Positions 11,120-24,365 of a stretch of 64,000 nt of DNA are shown piece by piece. Origin of the DNA: Saturnia japonica (Eukaryota > Arthropoda > Insecta > Lepidoptera > Saturniidae). The stretch is from assembly GCA_033032175.1 (NCBI GenBank), contig CM065321.1, positions 9,694,501-9,758,500 of the forward strand. The letters run 5' to 3'. Numbering within the stretch: the first letter of the stretch is position 1; every line of letters starts with the position of its first letter. The notes beneath the pieces are model-generated. The model was not told where the DNA came from, ran no database searches, and worked only from the letters and a program-made list of their open reading frames with translations. Both the position numbers and the translations under genes were made by a program.

Positions 11120-11674
11120 CTTATTTATAAAGTAACGGATCGTACAATTATCTAGTGATTCTTATATATAATGAAGAATAAATTCACTGATCCATAATCT
11201 AAAAATTCTAAATATTAGTTTCTTTTAATGAGGTACATAATAAATAATAATATTAAGTTTTGACTGAAATATTCATAGATTAATGATAAATAATTTATGT
11301 TAACTACAAACTGAGTCACAAAACTAGTGAAATAGTATAAAGTTGTCTGTTAGTATTTACGTAGATAAACATAAAAAAAAAAAAACAATTAAGCTACAAA
11401 CAATTGGAAAATTTTTAAGTTTGGAGAATACAAAGTGTTTCTAGGTTGTAACTATGATCCTTAATAAGAAAATGAAGTAAAATACAATAAAACTAAATTA
11501 TCCAGAAAAAGTCTTCTATTTCTTTCAATCCTGTTTTCATTTAAACGAAATCAAAGTCAAGTAGCGTCGGGTGGTAATAAAACACTCTATTGATTCATAC
11601 CTTTTCATTGGGAATTTTCATTTTCGATTTTCAATAATTTTCATTAAATCATTATTAAAGGATTCATTTAGAAT

Positions 11675-11800
11675 TAATTACGGTCAGTAACGCGCTTGTG
11701 ATTACCTATGGTAAATACTACCAGCAGGAGGGCCGTATGCTTGTTTGCCACCTTTGTCATTGGCGACACCTTAGGAACCATCCAACTTTTCTCAAATTCT
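11675..11800 (-). mobile_element. Dispersed lepidopteran repeat, family B
   Basis: Contains CAGTAACGCGCTTGTGATTA, then GGAGGGCCGTATGCTTGTTT and GCCACC. These are reverse complements of blocks at 60690-60800 (GGTGGCAAACAAACCTACGG, then GGTAAGCGGTTACGGTAGCC). It is a common short repeat at LINE/SINE 3' ends in Lepidoptera. Confidence 0.6.
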
Positions 11801-11900
11801 ATACTTTTTGGGTAATCTACTCCGCTAATTACTACCCTTTGATCGCAGTGAAACGACAAATATTTTTCTCTCCATATTTGACCCTCTAAGGCAATGAATT

Positions 11901-12310
11901 TTCTAAAATCTTTTTTCCGTACTCACCGAAGTTATAAAAGGAACTAGTGTGCAAAATTCCATACTTCTTAACCCACCAGTTAAAAAAGTGTTTATTCGTC
12001 AGTTAGTGTTAAGTGAATTTATTGAAAAATATGTCAGTTACCCTAATATGATCATATCTCTATAAAAGCTGCATGTCTGTAGCAATGTATGTATATATAG
12101 TAAACAATTTATATTGTATGACTTAAAAGAGTTTCAATTTCCTCCAAGAATAACTCAATTTGTAGTTGGGCCAGTTCATTTAAAGCTTGCCAGCAGCAGC
12201 TTAAAGTCAGATTTTCTGCATGACTGAGAAAATGTAGATGATATACCAAAACGCAGTAGTCTTGAATGCCGAATTATAGCTAACTCTGTATTGAGTGTAA
12301 AATTGTCCAC
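11901..12310. other. No recognisable feature
   Basis: AT-rich, without coding or repeat structure that I can identify. Confidence 0.4.
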
Positions 12311-12786
12311 GTAATGCGCTCTACACACCGAACACATCGAACCCACCGAAACGGCGGCGCGGCGCGGCGGCTTCGTGTTGGCGACATTACTTTTTAGAAA
12401 TATTTTGACGACCTGTACCCACTCGGGCTACAATCAAGTCGTCTTTATACAAATCATTTAATCTTTCACTGTTTAACAACTGCAACTCAATAGACTTGGT
12501 GTAACCCAACAATTTCGTGCCCTCGGAACGGACACAGCAATAATAATACCCAAGCTACTATCATTAGTTCACTGTTATTGTTCTTGTTTAAATGTTGAAC
12601 ATTAATTACTGAATGATTCAAAAGACACAAAGTATCTATACACTCATCAGTGACTAACGGCGGAGACAACGTTGCTCATATCGTGTCAACGACAAAATTT
12701 TTCGATTTGCAACGATGTGAAGCCGTCGACTAACCCGCAATCATGTGTCGGCGGATACCGCGGGTTTGGTGTGTAGAGCGCTTTAC
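12311..12786. mobile_element. Non-autonomous DNA transposon with 23-bp terminal inverted repeats
   Basis: The ends 12311-12333 and 12764-12786 are inverted repeats matching at 21 of 23 positions; both contain GCGCTCTACACACC. The 476-bp interior has no transposase and includes a GC-rich block just inside the left end (GGCGGCGCGGCGCGGCGGC). The superfamily cannot be told from the ends alone, and a target duplication is not obvious. Confidence 0.72.
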
Positions 12787-14231
12787 CTTACGTTAATTAT
12801 GTACTTTCATGTTTTTGAATTATGTAATAAAATATGTAAGTAATATAAAAAACGTATATTTAAAAAATTATGTATTTTGATTTTATAGTTTTTTGTTATT
12901 TAGAATATGTTATTATTATTTGATATCATATAAAAAATATTTACTTTACAATCTTTAGTGTGGGAAAAATTTGCGTCTTTACAAGCATAATATTTAGGTC
13001 TAAGAATACAAAATTCATCTCAGACGTGCAATAGCGTGTTGTGTGTTTTATGATCCAAAGGCCTATCGGAAACATAAATATCAAAAAAGGTAATCGCAAA
13101 GACTACTATAATTTTATTTTATTTCCAAAATTACTTTTATCTTTAGAATTTTGTATAAAAAAAAAACTTACATCTAAGGGTTAAAATTAAAATACAAAAA
13201 TCACCGCAATATAATTTACTTATGTAATAGTGAAAACGGTGTGAAATAATTTTAAACAAATTATTAATAATAAATTTTTTTTAGTTAGGATAAGTATTAA
13301 AAAGAAAACAAAAGTACTCTGTAGAATAACATTAAAAAATTTATTTGGAAAAAAAAAAGTTAATTGCATTGTTAACATTTGCCCAATCAAATAACTAATA
13401 TCTACAATATTAACAAAGACATATATATTATCCAACTGATCCTTAAACATAAGTTTAAAGCTTAGTTGTAAATTGTAAATAAAATTTGTAAATAAATCAG
13501 TTTTACGTGTTATTTACATTTGTGTTTCATTACCTTTTAGCATAAAACCGATGACGAACTTATATGAATTGTAAAATAAGTTTTGTTAAAACACAAATAA
13601 AAAAATACCTTTCCCGAATTGATTCCTGCATTGCGTGAAAAAATTACCAGCAATTTTTATAGTGCCTTAGCATCACGTTAATTTTGTGAGATGGTTACTA
13701 GTAGGGCTAGAATTAAAACAAGGTGTTTATATTTATTACCTTACCATATAATTATAGGTCAAGGCGTCAACAGAAATTCGCAAATTATCTATTGAAATAA
13801 ATAAATTTATGAAACTATTATTTGGTATAGTGATGGTGATGGTATATAAATACTTGTAGACTTATATATAAATATCTAGGCGTCCAGGCTTAGCTCAATA
13901 TCTTAAAAAAACGCCTATCTAGGTAAACTTAAAATATAACACATTATCTAAATACAAAATTTCATACAAGTCGTTTGAGCCGTTTCCGAGAAACCAAGTA
14001 CAATAGCTCTGTCCTTCCTGAAATAGTCTAAATTTAAATTTCTATAAAACTTATCAAATCCTATACCAAACTTCACACAGCATAATTCTTCAGGTACAGA
14101 GGATGCAGGAGTAATAACTATAATTGTTGCTTTAATATAAGAGATATAAAACCTACATAAAAACTTGTTTCAAACTACTAAAGAAAATCATATAAGTATA
14201 CATTTTATTTAACAAAACAACGAGATAAGTT
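12787..14231. other. AT-rich, no recognisable gene
   Basis: Long AT-rich stretch. A GTTTGAGCCGTTTCCGAG word near 13973 suggests a decayed LINE 3' end. Open frames such as 13220-13450 (minus) are low-complexity and not supported. Confidence 0.4.
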
Positions 14232-14505
14232 AACGACATACATAACATACTATCACTCCTGTATCCCCGAAGAGTTAGGCAGAGGTGGCTAAATGTACAC
14301 CCACAGTCCGCCGTATATGTTATAACTTATAAGTCCCAAGTAATGGGGGGTGAGACTATTGCCATTAATCGGGAACAAAGCTAAACTCCGAGCTACTACT
14401 GAGAATTTCATAGAAAAACCCAGTAAAAATTTGCTCGACCTAGGAATGGAACCTAAGACCTCATTCGTATCAGTCACGTTTAGGACCACTAGGCTAATGA
14501 GTAAT
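14232..14505 (-). mobile_element. tRNA-derived SINE, minus-strand copy
   Basis: Read on the minus strand it has a tRNA-like head with a B-box variant (plus-strand GGAATGGAACC at 14443-14453). A conserved body follows, with blocks meaning TTCTCAGTAGTAGCTCGGAG, GGGACTTATAAG, CTCTGCCTAACTCTTCGGGG and ATACAGGAGTGATAG. The plus-strand copy at 43069-43345 has the same order. I recognise it as an abundant lepidopteran SINE. It is non-coding and transcribed by RNA polymerase III in active copies. Confidence 0.85.
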
Positions 14506-15757
14506 GAGGCAATTGAGATATGTAAAATATTCGGTAAGACAATCATTACTCTTAATAAATAGAAATGTCAAATTTCTTTGCAGATTTATCTCTACCTAGA
14601 ACAGTCCGACTTGTAGAATACCTAACCTCTACATAAGATTCGATCGTAGTCAACTAACCTCGTGTTGCGTTACTGTTGTGAGTAGGGTTTCCAGGGCCCT
14701 TTAGGGTACAGGGATTAATGGTCAGCAATGCGCTAGCGCTACCTAAGTTATTTGGCTGCGATCTTTTGTATGGTGAAGGTATTCTACCAGTCGGACTGCC
14801 CGAAGTAAAGAAAAATCTCCAAAGAAATTTCCTCTATCTTATCTCTTTTATATATTTCACTATGATGAGTTTTGGTGTATATTACATTATAATATAACTT
14901 GTTTAGCGTTACCGTCTACACCCGTTGAAGTGCGTAAGCCAAGTAAGATAACCAAGTACATTTTTAAACGTAATTAGGAATTATATGTATCATTATAGAA
15001 TTTGATAGGTAATGTTATATGAAATTATTTGGTATTATCCTAAATGGAATATTTTGCGAAATATCTAGTTACAAACACGGAAATAAATAACAAAAGGGTT
15101 TGATTAACGAGTTCTTATTAGCTACTGCTCACTAATAAGTAGATATTTATTTAAAAAATTAAGAAACATAAATATTTGTCTGTAGGAAATATTAGATAGA
15201 TAGATTGGCATTTCTACATAATTTAATACATTTTAAAAAACACATATTGAAATTTCACAAGTACATATTGGATTACACTATCAAATGCGTTACGCGTTTG
15301 ATTTCAAGCGAGAGGCTTTGAAATATTTCATTTCACCAAGCGCAAATAAATACTAAAACCTAACTCAATGAATCGCTTTACCTGTTTAGCACTAGACCCT
15401 TTCATCCATTGACCGGATAAACTGAGTAAATATACTCATGGTTTACAGAGAGAATACTATTGGCATACCAATCGAAAGGTTTTGCTCACGGAGTGTTTAC
15501 TGCCTCCAATCATCTTCAACAGTAAGTAGGCGTGGCGTAAAAGGGAACCAAAAGATAGCAATATTACCAAAAGCTCTTCATATAATTAGCCTATTGTTAT
15601 TTATTTATAACTTTTTTACACTTGAATCAAAGGTTTCATAAAATACAAAATTATAACTTTTATACTTGAGGACGAATAAACAATCTTAAGTATAAAGAAT
15701 AGTACAACAATTTTACCAATTCAAATGTTATTTTCATATTTTAATCTTTACTTTTTT
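14506..15757. other. Mixed AT-rich sequence with faint repeat traces
   Basis: A GGTCAGCAATGCGC word near 14720 resembles family B repeats, but too little is left to define limits. No gene is supported. Confidence 0.35.
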
Positions 15758-16172
15758 ATCCCTGACGCAATAAAAAGGGATTTTATAATTTTGACCACTA
15801 TCTGTGTGTGATTATCTGTGGCACCGTAGCTCTTAAACGGGTTAACCGTGTTGAATGCGGTTTTTTTTTTTTTGAATTTGAAAGAATTTTTTTTAGCGTT
15901 AGTTCTTAGACATGTTTGATCAAAATCGGTTAAGCCGTTTCAAGGTCATCAGCTCTTTTCTTGCTAATAAATAGATGTGAGCATCTACCGTAGGTCTGAT
16001 TGAGTCGAGATTTAGTATTCTGATACTTCAATGATATTAGTGTAACCTTGACCTGATGCTGTAACATCATCTGGAATCTGTAGGATACCTAACTCCTCGC
16101 CAACTTATAGCAGAGATATCGTATTTGGGCTCATTGAAATGGTTTCAATGAATAGGTTACTTATGTCGAAGG
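15758..16172 (+). mobile_element. Decayed copy of the CCCCCGACACAA inverted-repeat element
   Basis: It carries GTCTGATTGAGTCGAGATTT, then GGTATTCTG-like and GCAGAGATATCGT words in the same order as the reverse complement of 22994-23424. The ends (CCCTGACGCAA and TTATGTCGAAGG) are mutated forms of that element's terminal repeat. It is non-coding. Confidence 0.7.
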
Positions 16173-17280
16173 CTTATGAAATTTTAAATTTGCCTTGTTT
16201 GTTTTATTTTGTTTAGCGCAATCCTTACAGTAAAAAATAAAAACTTCTATTATTATTATTATTTATTTATTACTATTTATTGATTTCTTATTTCAATAAT
16301 TTTAAAAGCATGCAATGCGCTATTTTCTTTGCGCTACTAACTTATTAAATTAAAATTATTGATATATTGCAATTACTGGTCCGTCATTTTGGGAGTCCGC
16401 AATATTACAAGAATGACATCAATTAGCTAATCATCCAAGGTAAACGTGTATGCAAAATGTCAGCTCAAGCGGTTGGGTTATCTGTTTTCAAAAATCAGTT
16501 GCAAAATTTGACCCATAATAATAAGGCAAGTTAAATAAAGTCTTGTAAAAAATTAGGGAACTCGTCTGAGTGTTCTTGCAGTCTGGCTGGGGCCTAACTA
16601 AATAATAGTCCAGTCACCAATTTAAAACAAGAATTACTTAAGCTTACAATATAGACTTTTTGTTTATTTCTTGCCTTTTGTTTGAAGAGAAAAGTAATAA
16701 GCAATGGATTTAAATAAAAAGGAATTGTGAATATTCTGTTATATTTAATGATATAAGATCAAACTCTTGTCATAAAAACCTTTTCTGGTAACCATATTTT
16801 GAAATCAGGAAGATAATCTCGCTACGTTAGCACAAACAACGATATCCTCATTAAAATTAATTACGGAAAGTAGACGAAACAATTAAAGTTTATCTTTATG
16901 AGTGTTGTTTCCTTCTATCCACCTTCGCACGCAGAATTCGCTCAACCAATTTGAGCATTTCGTTTAGTCAAAAATCGTACCTACAAAGCCCAATTTTCCA
17001 GTTTGTTAATGTCGCAAATTAGCCTTTAATTAAAATTATGACAAAAATTTACGTCATTATTCGTCGGCTCTTTGTGATTGCGACCCTGTAGACCTTTACC
17101 GTATCTCTTATCTTTCAAACACGAACGGACAAAAATATAATAAATATCTTACAGTATTTTATTCGTTTGCTTTTTTATTTTACCTTATACTCTTTTGCAT
17201 TTTAAAGTGAATTTTATGTTTACAAATCCTAAGTCTTCAATCAGTGCATCCTACATGTAATGACCTACAAAACCGACACA
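16173..17280. other. No recognisable feature
   Basis: AT-rich. No coding or mobile-element structure was identified. Confidence 0.4.
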
Positions 17281-17690
17281 TTGACACTGATGGTTGGACT
17301 GATTCACAAATTTAAAGTCGTTCAGCGAGCTTTGGAAAGAGTTTTGCTCGGAGTTTCTTTAAAGGATGGAATCAGAAGTGATGTGATCAGATAGAGAACT
17401 AGGGTTATCGGAATAGCTCGAAGGATTAGCTCGATGAAGTGGAAGTCAGCTGGTTACATTTCCCGAAGAACTGATAGCTGATGGGGTAGTCGAGTCTTGG
17501 TGTGGGCACCGCGTTTAGGCAAACAAAGTTGGGAGACGCCCCCCTACAAGGTGGAGCGGGGCAATGACATATGCAGGGTGACTGGATTCGACTGGATGCG
17601 AAGGACCGAAGATCGGATCCAGTGGCGCCCATTGAGGTAGCCCTATGCCCAGCAGTGGAGAAATACAGGCTGATGATGATGATAAAATAC
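17281..17690 (+). pseudogene. RTE-clade LINE polyprotein, C-terminal relic
   Basis: A continuous frame encodes the post-polymerase tail of an RTE-type LINE: VVQRALERVLLGVSLKDGIR, RTRVIGIARRISSMKWKSAG, YISRRTD and GSRVLVWAPRLGKQSWETPP, ending in IQWRPL and a stop. Two in-frame stops interrupt it (after SDVIR and after RRTDS). The 3' end is a short ATG-repeat (TGATGATGATGATAA), the tail type of this family. No reverse-transcriptase part is present, so the copy is 5'-truncated and dead. A related tail end is at about 46800-46885. Confidence 0.82.
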
Positions 17691-19839
17691 CAATCTACAA
17701 TACTAAAACTATAGAAAAAGATTAGTTCCACATAGCACTATAGAGAAAGGTTTCACGAGATATCTGTCAATCAGTGAAAAAATTTGGAAGTGCCACTTTG
17801 TAACCGTTATCAATGTCAGGAGTAATAGAGACTACGTAAGTTTATCATTTATAACCTCAAATGAGACTTCTAAGAGGTATAATTAAGCACAAACCCATTA
17901 CTTACAAAAACTGAAAGCATTTTTAGCTAAAGAATAGGTACCATTAATCACGGAGTAATAAAAATGAAGCCTACGAAAGAATGATATTTTATTTTTCCCA
18001 AGTGAAAAACATGGTCTGATTTCTGTAATACCTGTGGTTTGCAGATACTAATCTTTCAAAGAGGACTTCTCGAACATTGCTGTTTAAGTTAATTTAAGCG
18101 CATATAAAGTGCATTAATATGCTCAACCACACAACGGTAGTAATAATACCAGAGTAAATTGAGGTATCATTAGTAGGAGCCTTTTATTACTGAAGAGAGC
18201 TTTGTGTATGTCTGGAACTGTTGTGAATAATACAAGTACCTGAGACTGTACCTAAACTTTTATTTTATTTAATAAACAATTGAGTCCATGGTAGTTTCTA
18301 TAGTATTGTTTTTAAAAAATAAGTCTTTGAAAAAGACAATTTTTGTTTTATTAATAATCTTCAATTAAAGGTTACTTACTTCCTTAAAATTTTGTAATTT
18401 AATTATTAGATCAATACACATACATTTTCGTACCAAAGTGGCCCATTCTATATATAATTGTGTCCCACATATACAATTTACATATTTTCTAATTTCATTA
18501 TATTCTCATTATTATTTAAGTTTAATGATTCTTATGACTTATATTATAATATTGATAAAATTTAACATTCAAAAAACAAAAGTACTAAATATTAAACAAA
18601 TTTTTAATGCATAAAATACGACATTGACTTTTTCTGTATATAACATGACTATTAGATAGGTACGTAATTATTATACTAAAAACCATTCCTTATTTAACTT
18701 CTATTGGTGGTACTCGTGCGTACCTTTTTTGGGTAAAGGGCATCGTACTATTTCCGCTATTATTATATTACTTTTATGATCCTTTCTCGATGATATTCAG
18801 CTTGTTATTATATTTTATGAACACTGCTTAACATAGCAAGAGTATTTTCCTGCTCGATATAATATAATTAATTGTATGTTAGATCTGATTAAGATTTAGC
18901 TAATTGTTGTCCTCAATGTTATACCAAAATGATATCGCATACAAATTATTGCGGGGACTAAAATATATGGATACATTTTACAGTCGTACTACTTAAATCT
19001 TGACTTAAAATATCAGTAACAATAAGATATTATGAATGATTGACAAATATGGAATATACTGACTAAACACAATAAGTAAGATAATATTAGTAATTTAATA
19101 TTATAAGTATACATTTATATAAATAAATAATACAAGATTACAAATTAAAATTAACAAATAATAAATATTACGATATTCAATTATTTTTTGTGATAATAAA
19201 AATATTTATACTAACAAAATGGAATGAAAGGCAGAAAGAAACAACATTGATTAAAAAAAAATTAAAATGGTTTGAATTGAATAATAATGAGGGAAATATT
19301 AATATATGTAATGATAATAAACTTTATTATGATCACAGTAAAAGGAAATCGCTTTTTTTATGTACATAAAACGGGAGCAATAAACATTATGTGCCGCTGG
19401 GCTTACTGCCTTGTCTTTCGAGCGCGAGACTTGGACGAAAACTTATTTTCAATTTTCATGTTTGTTAAATTTTCCTTGATAGCTCAGTCATAAGCGAAAT
19501 ACTTTTATATCCTCATAATTTAAATAAACATTCTATTTTCGGCTGTAAAAATCCACTTACTATTAAGAAAATGATATTTCAATGTTTAATAATATTATTT
19601 ATTTGTTGTGATATAGGCTGTCTGGTGATAATATCGTGCTAGGTGGCGATGTTGATGTGCTACATGTATAATCAAGTCTTTATGCAGGATTGGACCCCAA
19701 TGTAGTTGATGAAAAACACAGATAGACTCTTTGCAAATGATTTTTACTGGACATTACTGTACAGCATCTCATGATAAGTACGGTACAGTACACAAATAAC
19801 GGCGACTGTCGATGATATAAATTTCATGGACAGTCATCG
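17691..19839. other. Very AT-rich, no recognisable gene
   Basis: Nothing coding was recognised. The densest AT part is 18400-19300. Confidence 0.4.
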
Positions 19840-20060
19840 ATGTCATTCCGCCCCGCTGAAATGCCTCTTCACGCCTCGTTTGAAGGACCCAATATCGTAA
19901 GTTCTTTCTATATCTCACATCTGCACGATACGGGAAAGGTAAGAATTTACAGACTTCTTTGTTCGTACCGTGATGGGCGGTATCGTGAAGCTGTGGTTCT
20001 ATAGACCAATCCGACTGACTGTGTAGTGAAAGGAAGATGATGGATAAGGTCGCCAAGTTC
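19840..20060 (+). mobile_element. Dispersed repeat, family C
   Basis: Shares GCTGAAATGCCTCTTCACGC and CGTTTGAAGGACCCAATAT, then GGGAAAGGTAAGAATT and TTCTTTGTTCGT blocks with 59070-59240, in the same order and strand. It is probably part of a lepidopteran LINE, with frames broken by stops. Confidence 0.6.
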
Positions 20061-20197
20061 GATATACTCAAAGAATAAATAGAAAACTGGCACCCTGGTA
20101 GTTATCGGTTTATGATTGTCATTTATTATGCGATTAGGACACATGTCACCTATCATGCGTACTATAGCAGTACTGATGGATGGTTATGTCATATTTG

Positions 20198-20266
20198 CGT
20201 CTATTGTCGGTTTTGAGAGTCCAGTTTGAACCCTCAAATTGGACTCTCAAATTAATACAATAGACG
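20198..20266. repeat. Long imperfect hairpin, 69 bp
   Basis: The outer arms CGTCTATTGT (20198-20207) and ACAATAGACG (20257-20266) pair perfectly. The inner arms GAGAGTCCAGTTTGA and TCAAATTGGACTCTC pair with one mismatch around an ACCC loop. A small unpaired bulge separates the two stems. The size fits a microRNA-like precursor or the core of a foldback element. Confidence 0.7.
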
Positions 20267-22993
20267 ACTAGAAAAGCGTTATATAACTAAAACAAGAGTG
20301 TCTAGCAAAATTCTATCTTAATTATATTCTTTCTTAAGATATAATATTTTTTGAAAATGTAAAACAAGCTTCAAGTCTGCGGTCCATAAAATCAAGACAG
20401 CAGATGAACTGCGTGTTTACTGCAATCATAAAAACTAGAAACGCCAAATTCAGTATTTACAGCTCTGATAATATGTATAAGAAAATAGCTATTAACCAAC
20501 AAACGGTCAGTTGCCCAGTGTAATTCGCATGTTTATTGTTAAAGCAATATAACAATTTATTACGGCAATAACGTAAACCACTTCACAGAATCCCCGGAAC
20601 GTTTCGTGCGTGGACTGCTAACAAACTGTGAACGCGACAAGTGTCGAGCGTTCGTTACACGCTAACTGTCCATAATTTTATAACATGTAACATTTTGTTA
20701 AACTAGTTCAAAACCAAGTACGATACGTTTTGTTTTGAGTTTAAAAAACAAATGAAAACAATAATCTAAAAATTACAATATCATTATCTAGGTAGAATGG
20801 AATACACATTTATTGCTTACTATCTGTTACACGCTCGATTCGGTGGGTATAAACTGTAAATTATTTAAAAAAGCAGACAAAAACGTATCAAATTTCCTGT
20901 TCCACTATATACATATATTTGTATGGTAAATTTCATTACAATTAAGCTAGCCGTTCACCTACGCTGTGTTTGAATGTAGAAACATGCTTCAATAATATTG
21001 CTAGCTATCGCCTGCCCGATTCGCTGGGCGATATTTGTATGACTATATAAAATGTATAACCTATTTCACGATATAATCCTCTTCTATGTTAATTTTCATT
21101 AGAATTCGTCCAGCTGCTTGAATTTCATTAATAGACAAACATTCAAAAGTATGATACTTTCGCATTTATAACATGTATTATTTCAAACGGTGTAAAAAGT
21201 TTTTTTTAATTAATAATAATCAAATAAGTGGTAACTAAAATAATTATAACAATACATATATCGAATATCAATAATTGTTAATGGTTTGGTAGTTTTCTCA
21301 TGTATGTTCTTGAATTAATTTGATTTTGAACCTATCTGCTGAACTTGCTTGTGAAACTATTTTAAAGTTTTATTGAAAATAGAAAAAGAAAATATTCCTG
21401 TACGCGGTTGTATTTTGGTTGTATATCGACCGATACCAAGTAAGGTACAATCTAGTTAGAACTTTATAATTATGTAGCTTTAGTTGTACAATTTTACATT
21501 TTGGTTAATTGTTAACCCAAAACATGAGTTTGAAACCCAAGCTGTATGTTTAATAAAGGGGTCAAGAACTACTTTCGCCCGGGGACACTTTTCATTGCGT
21601 GTAAAAAGTTCCATTACACGTGACGTATAAGGATAATTTACATTCGGTTTGTATTCTCTAACACCTTTGTTTATTTTTTGCATTCTAAAGCACTGTCATT
21701 TGTTAGACAGAAACGGGTATTCACGTGTATACAATTTAAAGGTATGAAGAACGATTTAAATTGTATAAAATTAACCGTAATATATTATGATGTATGTAGG
21801 GGAGCAACATTAGGGTAGAAAAGGTAAATATTATGACTCCGGTGCTGTACGGGCCGTTCCTGCTTGGATAATGTCTTAAAAGTCCTAGCTATTACATGTT
21901 TTATATGCAAATCTATTTAATCAGAGTCGTTTATCTGTTTGACATTAAAAAATAAAATAATAATTATGTTGATCTGATTGCTCCATGCTTTATTTATTTT
22001 CCTGGCAGACATATTATTATAATTTTTTTCCTGTCATTTTCTACTTTTAACGTTGCCTTTTTTGTTATAATTTTTATGGGTGTGACTTCTAAGGGTTTTG
22101 AATTTTTTTCTCTTCGAAGCTATACATCTTTTGAAACGTTAAGTAGAGTGTAAAATTAAAGCTGCGCGCGCAACTTGTGACGGAAGTGTGACATAATGAA
22201 GTTAAACCGTCAATGATAACAATGTTCATTCATTTTACTAACTTTTTTTTTAAGTTGTGTAAAAATAATGTAACTTTGTAAGTATAAATAATCTATAATT
22301 TAATTTAATTAAAATTAAATATTAAGTTCTTCCTCCTGAAATAAAAATCTTGCTGAATCTCGGTATACTTTCCATCACGAATATTACGTATAATATCATA
22401 CATGCGTCATATTTACAAATTAAGTTTATATACTAATCCAGTTAGTATAGAATTGTTATTTGTGTTTCAACAAATGAACGCAAATTTAATTGGTGATTAA
22501 GAATTTTGCAGCCGTTATCAGAGCTAGAGCTAGGTAGTTGCAGTTCCTCATAAGGCATACAAATTCGAAGCCAACCGTTCATTTGCTTTCTACATACTTA
22601 CACCTGTCAATAAGGTAAATGCAAATAATTTAAAATTACATCACATTTATCTATGACTGATTAATTTTATTAGATAATTTATATACTGTAGTCGATGAAT
22701 TGAAAGTTGATTAAAAGTTATATTATCTCATATTTACTTAGTAAACCTAATTATTACATTGTCATATATATTTCAAATTAAATTAAATTATTTTTATTGA
22801 ACTAATTTCATTGAAAGAAAAAATGTTTCGCTTACAATTTCTAATAACTTTACTACTATAAAATGTATTGTATGTTCTAAAATTTTTTACTTCATTGTTC
22901 AATAATTATCTTTTCAGGATCATATAAGAAAACTAGTTTATATTGCAATTTGTACAGCTTATATAAATAAATAGGAAAATTGAAAATTTAATG
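20267..22993. other. AT-rich, no gene; one small hairpin
   Basis: A 24-bp bulged hairpin lies at 20630-20653 (GAACGCGACA, AG, TGTCGAGCGTTC). The surroundings (20585-20665) are more GC-rich than average. No coding sequence was recognised. Confidence 0.4.
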
Positions 22994-23424
22994 AACCCCC
23001 GACACAAGTACCCTATTCGTTGAGACCATTCCAATGAGCCTAAACACGATATCTCTGCTGTACGTTGGTAAGGACTTAGGTATCCTCCGGATACCAGATG
23101 ATGCTGCAACATTTTGGGTCAAAGGTTTTCTAATATTATTGAAGTAACAGAATACCAAATCTCGACTCAATCAGACCTGTAGAAAATGCTCTCATCGATT
23201 TACCAACCAGAAGAGAGCTGATAATCTTCAAATGGCTGAACAGGTTTTCTTGAATCATAGCAAAGAACACTCTCGATGAAGTCACCCTACAAACAAAAAA
23301 AGCTAGATGAAAATCGGTGCTGGCGTTTGTGAGTTACGATGCCCCAGACAGATAGATACACAGATAAACAGAGACTCAGATGCACACGTTAAACTTATAA
23401 CATCCCTCTTTTGTGTCGGGGGTT
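22994..23424 (-). mobile_element. Inverted-repeat element with AACCCCCGACACAA ends
   Basis: The 14-bp ends (22994-23007 and 23411-23424) are perfect inverted repeats. The 431-bp interior is non-coding and includes an AAAATCGGTGCTGGCG block and a CAGATAGATACACAGATAA tract. A decayed copy in the opposite orientation is at 15758-16172. I recognise the end sequence as a common lepidopteran repeat but cannot name its superfamily. Confidence 0.78.
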
Positions 23425-24365
23425 AAAAATATTTAATACGTCGAGGAGAAACAATTTCATATTCTGAAGTTTTCTGATGTCTTTTCAAATTTATCTCAAT
23501 TTTATACTAATAATCACGTTAAAATATAAAAAGAATAATTGATAACTTAATTGGTTTAACATAGCATATTCTAAAGCATAAGAAATAGAATGTTGTTATT
23601 TTCAATTAATTCAGGCCTCTTTGACATCCGCATTCAAGCTGATGTTTTAAACTTAATGTAGTACGACAAGTTTTTAATATGTAAGATTAAAACTCCATTA
23701 TGTTAAAAAAGTCATCCAAAAATAACCAACATTTCGACAATACTCAATTATCTGCAAAATATTGAAGTTTTGTTTGAAATGTTTGCACAAATAAGGAAAT
23801 TTAAAAGTTGAAAATTGATCATCGAAACTCCTTAAGACACTAATTGCGTCGTCTTTCAAACTCAGATTTTTGGCTTATAACGAATATTTATTTTCAAACA
23901 ATTTGTGAGCTTTATTGAAATATGACTTTTTTAACTACTTTCGACTTTTATTGAATAAATTATGCTTTTTGGTTCTATGAGCTTTATTATTTAAATGTAT
24001 TTTATTATAATGGCAGCACTATGCTTGGCTTTGATTTAATTTATTGACACAAATAACCCTAATACTTGTGTTGACTATTCTTACTTGGTGTATGTATACA
24101 AATGTAAAATGTATATGTGTATTTAATATACATTTGGATTAAAAAAACAACCCGAGAGGTGACGTGAGACACCTGGTAGTAAAGAAGTTCATTTCGCTCT
24201 AGGTATATATTATGCTATGAAGATGTGTTTCTACGCACTGGTGTATGTACAGTACGAGTGGTTGATGGTCCGTCCGAGTTCCGCTGATTCGAGATGTTTT
24301 ATATATTTAAATATATTTTTTTAGTTTTGTTTATAAAGATGTGAAAATAAACATTTAATAATTGA
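23425..24365. other. AT-rich, no recognisable feature
   Basis: No gene or mobile-element boundary was recognised. Confidence 0.4.
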
